A stretch of DNA of 64,000 bases from NCBI GenBank assembly GCA_038025085.1, contig CM076149.1:27758001-27822000 (forward strand). The letters are read 5' to 3'. The number at the start of each line of letters is the position of its first letter. Positions within the stretch are counted from its first letter, which is position 1. Under the pieces are notes generated by a model. That model saw only the letters and a list, made by a program, of their open reading frames with translations, did not search any database and was not told the origin of the DNA. Shown piece after piece: positions 32,808 through 44,118 of the stretch. Both the position numbers and the translations under genes were made by a program. This DNA comes from Tetragonia tetragonoides (Eukaryota > Streptophyta > Magnoliopsida > Caryophyllales > Aizoaceae).

Positions 32808-35800
32808 CTAATTGAACTTTTGCAAGAAATTTTTCTCTGCTCTTGTTAGCTTCCTTGTTCTGCAGCCAACTAGTTTAGTGACTGCAAACTTGACCTGCTG
32901 TAAAATGAAATCATTGGTCAGCAACAGTTTCTTAAAACATGCTTCATTTCTAGCTTTCCATATCCAGTAAGTCAGGGCAGCAATTGCAGCTGCAGTAACA
33001 TCTCTTTGAAGCTTGTTCCCTCTTTGGCGTCCAATCCAGTTCAAAGCACCTGCAATATCACAACTGTCAGCACTGCAGCCAATCTATGACTTCACTTCTT
33101 TCCACAGCTGCCTGGATTTCTCACACTCAAAAAATAGATGTTGATGAGACTCTTCGTGGCCATTGCATAGGAGGCAATCCATATCACCATGATAGTACCC
33201 AAATCTTTCCATTCTATCCCTTGTGAGTAGCCTCCGAGCTTGAGTAAGCCATAAATAGAAACTATACCTTGGTACATTCAGTCTCCCCCAAATGAACTGT
33301 GCATGTCTCTACATAATTATACCTCTCATCAAGTGGCTATAGCCCCTCTTAAGTGTATAGCCCCCATGTGCAATAAGGGACCAAGAGTTATCTGCTTTAT
33401 AAGCCTGCCTGAATAGGCCCTTAATCTTGTGCAGTTTCTTCCAAGCCTAGCTACAGTCCTGGTGAGGAACATAACTCCATAGGTTCAAACCCTTCATATA
33501 CACCTCATTAACCCATTTGACCCACATGTTGTCTTTTTTTGCAGCTAAATCCCATAGATGTCTTCCATTCAATGCAAAATTAAATTGTTTACATTGTTTA
33601 AAACCCAGTCCACCATTGCTTTTAGGCCTGCACACCAAGTCCCAAGCTACCAGATTATTCCCTTTTCTCTGGTCATTGCCTGACCACAAAAACTGCATGC
33701 ATTTTGCCTCAATTTCCTTCATAACTCCAGTAGGTAGTACAAAAATACTAGCCCAATAAACATGCAAAGACAGCAGCACAGAATTAATTAACTGTGTTCT
33801 CCCAGCATAAGATCGGGTCTTTGAGGCCCAAATGTTTAATCTTTTTGTGATTTTCTCCACCAAACAGGCACAATCAGCTTTGCTCCATTTTGATGGTGAT
33901 AATGGAACTCCTAGGTACTTCATAGAGAAGCTACCCTCCTAGAACCCTGTCAGCTGCAATAGTCTCAGCTTGACCTCTGCATTAACCCCAGCAACATACA
34001 TATTAGACGTGTTTGTATTGGCCTTCAGTCCAGTTACCTGAGAGAAATAGGAAAAGCATTCCATAATTCTGGTGACTGAGGATTCATTGGCTCTGCAGAA
34101 CACCATGAGATCATCAGCAAAACATAGGTGGTTTAAACCCACATTTTTGCATATAGGATGCCAGTTGAAGTCTTTGTCATTCCCTAGTAGTTTCAACAAT
34201 CTTGAGAGATACTCCATAACCAGAACAAAAAGCAGGGGTGAAATAGGATCACCCTGCCCTATTCCCCTCTTTGCGTCAAAATACCCATCAGCAGCCCCAT
34301 TCAAGCTAATAGAAAAGCTAGCAGTCTTCACACAGGCAAGGATCCACTCTTGGAATTTCTTAGGGAATCTGTAACCTTCCAGCATTTCCTCCAAAAATGA
34401 CCAATGAATTGTATCATATGCTTTTCTTAGATCAATTTTCATAATACATCTTGCAGTAGTCCCTTTTTTCCTGTAATGCCTAATGAGATCTTGGCAAATC
34501 ATGATGTTGTGCACAATTGACCTATTGGCCACAAAAGCACCGTGATTTAGAGAGACCAGGTCAGGAAGAACCTTATTCAACCTTCCACAAATGATTTTAG
34601 ATATGCATTTGTAAACTGAATTACAGCAGGCAATGGGTTTGAAATAAGAAGCCAATTCAGGGCTCTCAACTTTTGGAACAAGGCACAAGGTTGTGGAATT
34701 GACTTGCTCCAACATTTTTGCAAACAAAAAGAAGTCTTGAACAGCCTCACATACATCATCCCCTACCACCTTCCAGGAGTCCTTGAAAAAGCCACTCCCA
34801 AAGCCATCTGGACCAGGACTTTTGTCAATGTCAATATCAAACATAGCACCCTTAACTTCCTCTTTTGTTACTGGCTGAATAAGGCTCAACTGCTGCTGTG
34901 AATTTAGCATATACCCAGACTGAAACATAAAATCTGCAACTTGCACTCTTCCAGTCTCCTTCACACCAAGCCTTCCCTTATAAAAAGAGATGATTTCTCC
35001 CATCACCTCCTGCTGACCTGAAATAATCTCCCCTGCTATATTCTTTAGAGAATAAACTCTAATTTGCTGGTGCTTTTTCTTCAAAATGGAATAAAAGAAT
35101 TTGGTATTATCATCTCCCACTTGAACCCATTTCATCTTGCTTTTCTGCTTTAATAACTCCTCAGCAGGAATATTATTTTCCCAAAATTTCTTCTTTTCTT
35201 GATGTTCCTGTTGCTGTAGGCAAAGATCTGCAGGTTTGTTGTTTGCAGCAAGTTGAGCTCTGTACATTGCATCCATGGCCTCATCAGCTCTAGTCAGAAT
35301 ATCTGAATAATCTCTCCTGTTTAACTTCCTCAAGCTATATCTGACATTCTTCAATTTCTGATACAGTTGGAACATTTTGGTACTTGCACAATCAATACTC
35401 CAAGCTTGTTGCACAATATTAATAAACTCTTCATTTTTGCCCCACATATTAAAATATCTGAATTTACCCCCTCCTCATCTGCACACTGACCTGCAGTTCA
35501 ATAATTACTGGAGAGTGATCTGAAATTCCTTCAGGAAGGAATTTTACTGAGCACTGATCAAAGACTTGAATCCAGGAGCAGTTAGCAGAAACCCAATCTA
35601 TCTTGGAATAGACTCTCACCCCATTCTCATGCCTATTATTCCAGGTATATTTGCATCCAGACCATCCAAGCTCAGTTAAAAGGCATTGGTCTAAGCATGA
35701 TTTAAAATCCACCACCTCACTATGAGTCACAGCAACCCCCCCTTGTCTATCTTGATACTTCAATACATTATTAAAATATCCTGTAATAATCCAAGGGTCT

Positions 35801-36198
35801 GAGCACCCACTGGCAAAAGCATGCAACTCCCTCCACAAGATCTTCCTATCCTTCTTGTCATTCATACCATAAACTATGCTAACATAGAAGGTTTTTTTTC
35901 AGCCTCACAGCATTAATCTTGACAATAACCATCTGAGCTGAAGATGAGACAACCACCACCTTGTAAACTTGGGTTGCCATCTTAGCCAGATTCTCCCCAG
36001 ATGATGAGCATCTAGGTTAATAAAAGATCCCCACCCCTCTAACACATTTTTTTTGCATTTTTCAAAATTATTGCATCTAATTTTTGTTTCTAAAAAAGCA
36101 ACAAAGCTAAATTTATTAACATTGCAAAATAGAGCTACCTCCTTCTGCTTATTAGGCCCATTGAGGCCTCTGACATTCCATATGCATAAGCTATCCAT
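32808..36198 (-). pseudogene. LINE ORF2 of L10, heavily decayed
   Basis: The start MDSLCIWNVRGLNGPNKQ (36198) overlaps the ORF1 stop. Motifs LETK, SKIDW, NKSPGPDGFGSGFF-like (DIDKSPGPDGFGSGFF), KIDLRKAYD, GQGDPISPL and FADDLMVF are clear. Broken by several frameshifts (in the endonuclease near 35900-35980, near 35464, between 33447 and 33277 and near 33070) and a nonsense AGG-to-TAG at 33939. The endonuclease reads GYFNNV in place of GGDFNN, so a catalytic Asp is also lost. Confidence 0.9.
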
Positions 36199-37615
36199 GA
36201 CCCACAGGAGGTATGTGCTTCTCCCCTCTCTGCAGCTCAGCTTCAGCTGGGTGCTCATCCTGTGTTTCCTGTAAGCTAGCAAAAGAGTTATGAATTGGTG
36301 TAGCTTACACTCCTTCTAGGGTCTGAACTTGCCCATTAACCCTGACTACAACTTCTGGCCTAGGGTTCTGTCTTCCAGCACCTCCTCCTCTCTGCACATT
36401 CTGCCTATACCCTTGCCTGCCCTTGCCCCTACCTCTACCAGCTGGTATCCAATGCTGCTGTCTTCCAGCTGCTGGTGGCCCAATTGCCTCTGCAACAGGT
36501 CTAGCTACATTCCCAGCATAAGGAGTTCTGTGTCCAGTGACACCATTAGAAGGTATCAAGGTCTCCAAAGTGCCTGCTTTCTTCCTGCAAACCTCCTCAA
36601 TGTGCCCATACTGCGTACAGTACTTGCAGACTGTAGGTTTCCAATCAAAGTCTACATGTTGCTCTATTATAACACCTCTCTCATTACGAAAAGGCAGACT
36701 CAATGTCTACCTCAATCAGCACTCTTGCAAAGTTTACCCCCACTTTCATCTCAGTGTTCTTGTCTGCCATCATAGGCCTGCCAATGAGACTAGCCACCTT
36801 GCTTAAATCTGTGGCATTCCAGTATTTGATATCCAAACCTGGTAATTTTACCCAAATAGGAACAGAATGCAATTCCTCTTTTGCATAGTTAACATTTGCA
36901 GACCATGGCCTTACAATCAGGGGCTTGTTATGAAAGTGAAAAATGCTCTCCTGCAGAACTGAATCTCTTTGCTCCAAAGTATCAAAACGTACCAGAACAA
37001 TACCATTTTGCATCATGAAAATCTTCTTCATACCCCTATTAGCCCAAATACGCCTTAGGAAGCCACTAAAAACACTCACAGGTGGTCTAGCCCCCAAGAC
37101 ATAAAAAACTAAGGCCTTACTCTAGTATTCAATTTCAGATTTAATATCATCCAATCCAATTTAATCTCTCCAACAGGTTTCCCATCAACAATCACAGGTT
37201 CAACATACTCAAGTCTAAAACCAGCATTTTTGAGTTTAGAAATATCAAATTTGTCCCAGGCAGTAGGATTACCTATTTCATCTTCAACTGCAGATCTGTG
37301 CTCAGCTGCCTCAGCTTCATCTACCCATGACCCTCTTGATTTTGCTTTTTCCTACAGTTGTGACAACCAGGAGTTGATCTTCTCTCTAGCCAGTTCAATT
37401 TGTTGTACTAACCCATTCTGAACACCCGGAGTAAGAATTTCTGGGGCATTCAATTCATCAGCTAGGTTACGAACAACTCTATCCAAGTTTGGCCTCTGAG
37501 AACTATGCAATTCATGGGGAATATCCATTGTTGGTTCTGTAATCACTTGCACCTCATTCACTAACCCAGTACCCTCCTTCTCAGTTCCTCGCTTCGCATT
37601 ATCCTTTCTCACCAT
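36191..37615 (-). pseudogene. LINE ORF1 of L10, decayed
   Basis: Starts MVRKDNAKRGTEKEG. The DUF4283-like part and a knuckle (CKYCTQYGHIEEVC) are visible, followed by an RG-rich tail. Frameshifts near 36690 and between 37097 and 37352, and a nonsense at 36305 before the natural end. The downstream TAG at 36191 is in frame with the last part and forms the conserved ATGGATAG overlap. Confidence 0.85.
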
Positions 37616-37710
37616 TAAACTAGGAGCAAGTTAGCATAAGCTATCATACGCCTGGGTAGAGAGAAGGGAGAGAATTTTAGAGAGAGAAACTGCGCCTGGC
37701 GATGCCAATG

Positions 37711-38011
37711 TTAAGGCCCGAAAATGTGTGACATGAGGGATATTGGAGTTCGAGGATAAGTATGACCCCCCGGGGCACCGGTGGTCCCCTAGGGCCATAA
37801 TAGAGCCCCCGAAAAAATTTCGGGCGAAAACGGAAACCGGGCCCCGGGAATGCTCTAGGGAACGTGTTTTGGGCCTCCGGACGCAAACTTTTCGACGTTA
37901 ATATTTTCGCCCCATATCGCACGGGAGACCCCTAGGGGACGTGGGAGGCCCCTAGGGTTGGTTATTGGGTCCCTGATAGGCTTGTCAGGGCGGTTTGACG
38001 TGATGCCAATG
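37711..38011. repeat. Satellite monomer S5 (reference copy)
   Basis: A full 301-bp monomer from ttaaggcccgaaaatgtgtg to gatgccaatg. It has the perfect CCCCTAGGGG palindrome at 37929-37938 and related cccctaggg blocks on each side. It is the cleanest measure of monomer length, as both ends are intact. Confidence 0.92.
38000..38011. repeat. Left target-site duplication of L11 (private variant)
   Basis: gtgatgccaatg, where most copies read gcgatgccaatg. The same variant is at 43136-43147, the other end of L11. Confidence 0.8.
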
Positions 38012-38263
38012 TTTTTTTTTTTTGGTGCAAGTCAGAAATTGTATTAATACTAGCTGCAATGTAGCAAGATTACAGCCCACAGGCAATGTATATTCAAGGC
38101 CACCTACTAGGTAAGGTTCCTTTAAATCTACATCCCTTTACAAGCAAACCAACCTAAACAGTGTTGGACCAGCACACTACAACCAGTGTCTCAACATAAC
38201 TGAAACAAAATAAAACAAACATTCCTTATTTACAGCAACTACAAAACACAGTAAAATAAACTA

Positions 38264-41200
38264 TTACAGATTCCTTATCCATCTCTTATCCTTGCTGTTA
38301 ATCTTCCTCTTGCTTCTGCACTGCTGAATTCTAATTCTGATCACCTGCTGAATCTGCTGAATTATTTGCGACAAGGGCATTCTGCTTCCCTCAAAACATT
38401 GCAAGTTCCTGCATCTCCATATCCAGTACACTGCTTCTGCAAGCCCTACTGCATACACTTCTTTCCTGAATCTTGAACATTTTTGCCTACTTATCCAGTT
38501 GAGCATGCCCTGGACTGTGTTTGCTTTTGCTGACACTTGCAACCAACCCCTTAACTGGTTCAGTACCTCAGTTGATTCATTACAGCTGAAGAACAAGTGG
38601 TTATGATCTTCTGTTTTCAATTTGCACAAGTAGCATATAGCATCTCCATTCAAGAATCCCATTTTCTGCAGCCTATCCTTAGTTAGCAGCCTTCCCATTT
38701 GGGCCAGCCACAAGGACAAACTTTGTGTAGGCACAGATATCTTCCCCCAGATCATATCAGCATGTCTGTATTTTGGCATGTCTTCTGTAAATACCCTATA
38801 CCCACTAGCAGCAGAATATATCCCATCAGGTGCACCCTTCCACACTCCCCTGGCTAAATATTGATCATGGAAATAGCTTTTGATCTTATTAAGCTTTTTC
38901 CAGTACCAGCTAGTTCCCCACACAAGAACATAGTTCCAGAAGTTGTCTCCTTTCAAATACACCCCATTATTCCATTTTACCAACAGTGTATCTTTTTTGG
39001 TGGCCAAATCCCAGATATGCTTCCCATTTAGAGCTATATTGAACCATTTGAAGTTTTTAATATTTAAGCCACCATTTTTCCTTGGTCTACACACTATATC
39101 CCAGGCTACCAGGCTTGTTTTGTGCTTTTGTTCAGTAGATCCCCACAAAAAAAATCTGCATTTTTGCTCTACACTTTTCAGTACCCCAGCAGGCATTATA
39201 AAAATGCTGGACCAGTATACATGTATAGATAATAATACAGAATTAATTAGTTGTGCCCTTCCTGCATATGAGAGGTTCCTGGAGGCCCAAATCTGCAACT
39301 TTTTTTTTGTCATTTTATCCACCAAGCATTCACAATCTATTTTGCTCCATTTAGATGGAGACAGTGGGACACCCAAATATTTCATAGGCATTGAACCCTC
39401 CTTAAACCCTGACAAACATAACAGCTCATTCTTTTGTTGCTCACTAACACCAGCTACATATAAATTTGATTTTTCCTTATTTGCAAACAGACCAGTAGCT
39501 TGTGAAAAATAATTTATGATGTTCATTAAGATACTCACAGATTCAGGGGCAGCTTTGCAAAAGCACATCAAGTCATCAGCAAAGCAAAGGTGACTCAGTG
39601 CAAGCTCTTTGCACATGGGATGCCAGCTGAAGCTATTGTCCATACAAGCTATCTTCAGGATTCTTGACAAGTATTCCATGACCAAGACAAAGATTAATGG
39701 AGAGATTGGATCTCCCTGCCTAATGTCACGTTTTGCAGTAAAGTATCCATGTACTTCCCCATTCATATTGATGCTGAAGCTAGCAGTTTGGATGCACTCC
39801 AGTAGCCAACCACTGAACTTCATAGGGAAACCATACCCTTGCAGCATTTCCTTGATAAAACCCCAATGAATTGTGTCATAAGCTTTCCTTAGATCACTCT
39901 TCATCAAGCACCTAGGAGAGGATTGTTTCCTATTGTAGTGCTTAATAAGATCCTGACATATCATTATGTTGTGGACTATTGTTCTCTGAGCTACAAAGGC
40001 TCCCTGGTTCACAGAGACTAGCACAGGAAGCACTCTTTCCAATCTCCCACACAGAATCTTGGAGATGCATTTGTAGATGGTATTGCAGCAAGCTATATGC
40101 CTGAAATCAGATGCCTTCTCAGGATTTACTATCTTCTACACAAGACACAAATTTGTGGCATTCACCTCTTTGAGCATTTTAGATGAATCAAAAAAATCTA
40201 TAATAGCATCAGTCACTTCTTGCCCCACAATATGCCAAGCTCCTTTGAAAAATCCTGATCCAAAACCATCAGGGCCTAGGCTTTTATTACAGTCAATATC
40301 AAACATGGCTTTCTTCACTTCCTCAGCAGTCACAGGGGCACTCAGGATCATCGGTTGTTGCAAGTCTAATCTGTGCACTGCTAAGAAAAAACTGTCTTCT
40401 GCTGCAGTGTCCCTCGCACCTGAGACCCCCAGCATCTCTCTGTAAAACCCCACAAATTCCTCCATAATCAAATTTTGGTCATCTAAAAGAACACCCTCCT
40501 GTGCCTTGATGGAATGCAGTTTATGCTGCTGTCTTCTCTGCTTCATGACTGCATGAAAGAACTGAGTATTTTCCATCTCCCAACTGAACCCATGTGGCCT
40601 TGCTCTTTTGTTGTAAAAAATTCTCAGCTGCCATATTCACCTCATTATACCTCTTCCTGGCCTGCACTTCTTTCTGCTGCAATGCCTCATTTAAAGGCTC
40701 CTTGTTTGCTTTAGTCTGAGCTTGAGCCATAGCAGTTCTAGTAATATCAGCTTGGGTTAGGATGTCACTGAATTCATCCCTATTTAGCTTCTTCAGCACT
40801 GACCTCACCCTTTTCAGTTTCTGATAAACTCTAAACATTTTTGTGCCTTGTGTTCTGAAATTCCAAGCTTGCTGCACCATTGCTTGAAATTCAGAGTGGA
40901 GGCTCCACATGTTAAAGAATTTAAAGGGGATATTTCTGTTTTTTGTGAATTCTTTATGAAGAGTTAAGCAAATTGGAGAGTGGTCAGATACACCCTCTGG
41001 ATGAAATTGTAGATCAAACTGATCATACTCCTGGATCCAGATGCTGTTGGCAAAAGCCCAATAAATATTAGAGTAAACTCTCCCTCCCCTCTCATGCCTG
41101 TTATTCCAGGTATATTGACACCCAGACCAGCTCAATTCTGTGAGTAGACAGTTTTCAATGCAAGCTTTAAACTCTTGTATTTCAGCATATGTAACTGGTA

Positions 41201-41663
41201 CTCCTCCTTGTCTATTGCTAGGTAATAAGACATTGGTGAAATCCCCCCCAACAATCCAGGGTGTATTGCAATTAATTGCAAAAACTGTGAGATCCTTCCA
41301 CAATTGCTTCCTTTCCTCCTTTTCATTTAGACCATATACAAAACTCACCACAAACTCCATTTTCTTCACAATATTAATTACTTTACAGATAATCATTTGC
41401 ACAGAAGAAAAAATCACATCAACATGAAAATAATTTGGTAACCATCTTATCCAAATTCTGCCCAAACTATGATCATTATGATTACTATATGATTCCCACC
41501 CTGGCATGAAACTGTTTTTGCATTTTTCCAGATTAACTAAACTTATTTTAGTTTCTAGAAAAGCCACCAAGCCACAATTATTCTTTTTGCAGAAAAGGCC
41601 AACATCTCTCTGCTTATTAGGGCCATTTAGGCCTCTCACATTCCATATAAGGATCCTATTCAT
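38264..41663 (-). pseudogene. LINE ORF2 of L11, two lesions
   Basis: Starts MNRILIWNVRGLNG and ends RWIRNL*. An extra base near 40575 (GDG then frameshift) and a CAG-to-TAG nonsense at 40136-40138 (CLV*KI) are the only breaks; the rest is one open frame. Endonuclease (LETK, SDHSP), RT (KAYD, FADDLMCF) and zinc-finger (CYLCKLKTEDHNHLFFSC) motifs are present. GGDFTN replaces GGDFNN, and the first motif-A Asp is Ser-Asp shifted (MKSDLRKAYD). Confidence 0.9.
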
Positions 41664-43059
41664 GACTACCAGTCAAGATAGGAGACTTACCATGTGGTGG
41701 CACCACACCTGTTTGCTGATCATCCTGTATCCATGGCTCTACTGTTTCACCTTGTGTCATTTGCCCTTCCTGCACTTCTCCTTCATTTTGCAGTAAAACA
41801 AAAGAATTTTGTGTCTGAGGATTGACATTTTTCTGTTGCTGGATTTGTTTGTAATTCCCTCTTCCTGCTCTCAAACCTCTCCATGCATTCCACATTCTGC
41901 CTCTCCCACTCCCTGCATTCTGCCATTGCTGGTTTCTAGGGTTTTCTTGTTGTGTTGGTTGATTCTGCACAGGCACAGTTTGATTCACAGGGGCTACAAC
42001 AGCTTTCTTCTTTCTGCAATCAGGTTCACTATGCCCATACTGTTTGCAATGACTGCATATAATAGGTTTCCAGTCATATTCTACCTCCTGTTCAACAATA
42101 TTCCCCTTCTCATTCTTGAAGTGCACCTTGTCAGGGTATGCTCCTCCAATTTCTACTTCAATTAGCACTCTGGCATAGTGAATCCATACCTTGAGTTCTG
42201 TATTCCTATCTGCCATCATTGGCCTTCCAACAAGACTTACAATTTTGCTCAATCCCATTGCATTCCAGTATTTCACATTTAATCCAGGGAATTTTACCCA
42301 TATAGGAACCGAGGTCAATTCCTCATGAGCATAATCCACATTTTCAGACCATGGCCTGACTATCATAGGTTTATTGTCAAAATGATAAACCCCTTCCTGT
42401 ATTACAGCATCCCTCTGCTCCAAAGAGTCAAAACGAACCAGAACTAAGCCATTTTTCATCATTGCAATTTTGTTCATTCCCCTTTTTGCCCAAATTCTTC
42501 TTAAAAATCCACTGAACACATTAATTGGTGGTCTTGACCCCATGACATAGCAAACAACCGCTTGGTTCCAGTAACTAATTTCAGATTCAATGTCCATGAA
42601 ATAAATTTCCCCAACTGGTTTACCCTCATGCATAGCAGGGGCAATAAAATCCAATTTAAAACCAGCATTTTTCAGTTTGGGTATATCGAATTTTTTCCAG
42701 GCTGAGATCTTACCTACATCTGCATATTCTTGCTGTTTGGCTTGCTTTGAAGCTTCATCTTCATCTTCAGACGAAAATTGAGTTTTGGCCTACTCCTTCA
42801 TCTTCGAGAGCCATGAATTGATTTTCTCTCTTGCTAATTCCATCTGTTGCACCGTTTCAGTTTGCACTTCAGGCGTCATGACTTCATCAGCCTCCAATTC
42901 ATCTGTGAGATTGCGAACAACCCGATCTAGGTTGTCTCGGTTGGTACTGTTACATTGCCTATGAGTCGCATTTTTTGTAGGACATGGGGGAGCCACTGAA
43001 TTTTCTGCAACATCACCATGATTTTCAGTCCCTCGCTTTGCTTTATCCTTCTTCCCCAT
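41656..43059 (-). pseudogene. LINE ORF1 of L11, one nonsense codon
   Basis: A full ORF1 from MGKKDKAKRGTENHGD to GSHE*. The knuckle is CSHCKQYGHSEPDC. An AAG-to-TAG change at 42790-42792 (KMKE*AKT) is the only break; the downstream part is in the same frame. Confidence 0.88.
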
Positions 43060-43135
43060 TGAAACTCAAAGCTTCGTTAATGGCTAACGAGCAGTGTCGA
43101 GGAGAGAGGAGAGAGCATTTCTAGAGAGAGAAAAA

Positions 43136-43147
43136 GTGATGCCAATG
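43136..43147. repeat. Right duplication of L11, left flank of L12
   Basis: gtgatgccaatg, followed directly by the L12 T-run with no satellite between, so L11 and L12 are stacked. Confidence 0.8.
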
Positions 43148-44118
43148 TTTTTTTTTTTTTTGGTGCAAGTCAGAAATTGTATTATTGCTCACTGTAATGT
43201 AACAAGATTACAGTCCTTAGGTAATGTAGATCCAAGGCCACCTACTAGGTAGGGTTCCTTTTTGCTACATCCCTCTACTACCTTACAACCCTTCGTTCTG
43301 GGGCAAATCACTACAGGCAGTGGTTCACTATCTCTGTAAACATTACAATTTGCAAAAATTATTTCTCACCATCTCTGTGCACATTACAATTTGCAAAAAT
43401 TATTTCTGACTTACAGCAAAGTACAAAAACATAAATAGCTAAAAATATTACAACTTCTTCTAGCTTTTCAACTCTGCTTGGAGCCGTTTCATTCCTCATT
43501 CTGCCTTGCTTCATCAACCTGCTGCTGATTACCTGCTGAAACCTGTTGTCTGAATTCCTGCTGGTTACCTGCTGCAGGACATCCCGCTGTCCTATTCACA
43601 GCCCCGGGTCCTGCTCCCCAGCTTCTGATTCACCACTGAATTCTGCTGTAATTTCCTGCACTTTTCTGCTACCTTTCTGAGTTGCTTGATTCAGTGTTGA
43701 GTTCCTGATGCTATCTGCTTCTGCCTATTTCTTCAGGAATCTTTTTCCTTTTTCTACACAGGTTATTCTCTTCTAGTTTCCATGCTTCTATTTTTCTGTT
43801 TCTTTTTGTTCTGTTTTTCTCCAGCTTCCTACCCCTGGTTTTCTGCTGGGTGCTGCTTCTGCTCCCCTTCTGAAGTCTGCTAGCTATTCCTGCATCATGT
43901 TCTGATGCCTTGCAGGGTTTCTTGATTTTTCTGTTGAGATCTGCTTCTGTCTATTCTCTTTTGAAATCTTCTCCCTTTTTCCTGCATTTATTCTGTTGCC
44001 TTACAGAATTCTTGCTGCTCTGCTGAGGAACTGATGAGTCCTGCTTCTACTTTTCTGTGCTGCCCTATTGCTGATTAATTTGCACCTTATTTCACTTATT
44101 GCAGTGCTTCTAAGATTT

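Larger units (their letters stand above)
32497..37700 (-). mobile_element. L10: full-length, diverged LINE subfamily
   Basis: A 20-T run (32497-32516), then a 3' UTR clearly unlike the others except for the cacctactaggtagggt block and an alternative hairpin. ORF2, ORF1 and a short 5' UTR (37616-37700) follow. It is flanked by gatgtcaatg and gatgccaatg. Its proteins are the most diverged in the window, yet the target phase, orientation, ORF overlap and 3' hairpin position are the same. Confidence 0.9.
38012..43135 (-). mobile_element. L11: full-length LINE, lightly damaged
   Basis: A 12-T run, a short 3' UTR (38024-38263, like L4), ORF2 with two lesions, ORF1 with one, and a 5' UTR (43060-43135). 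Flanked by the private duplication gtgatgccaatg. Stem-loop 1 carries a change that keeps pairing as a wobble in the RNA. Confidence 0.92.
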
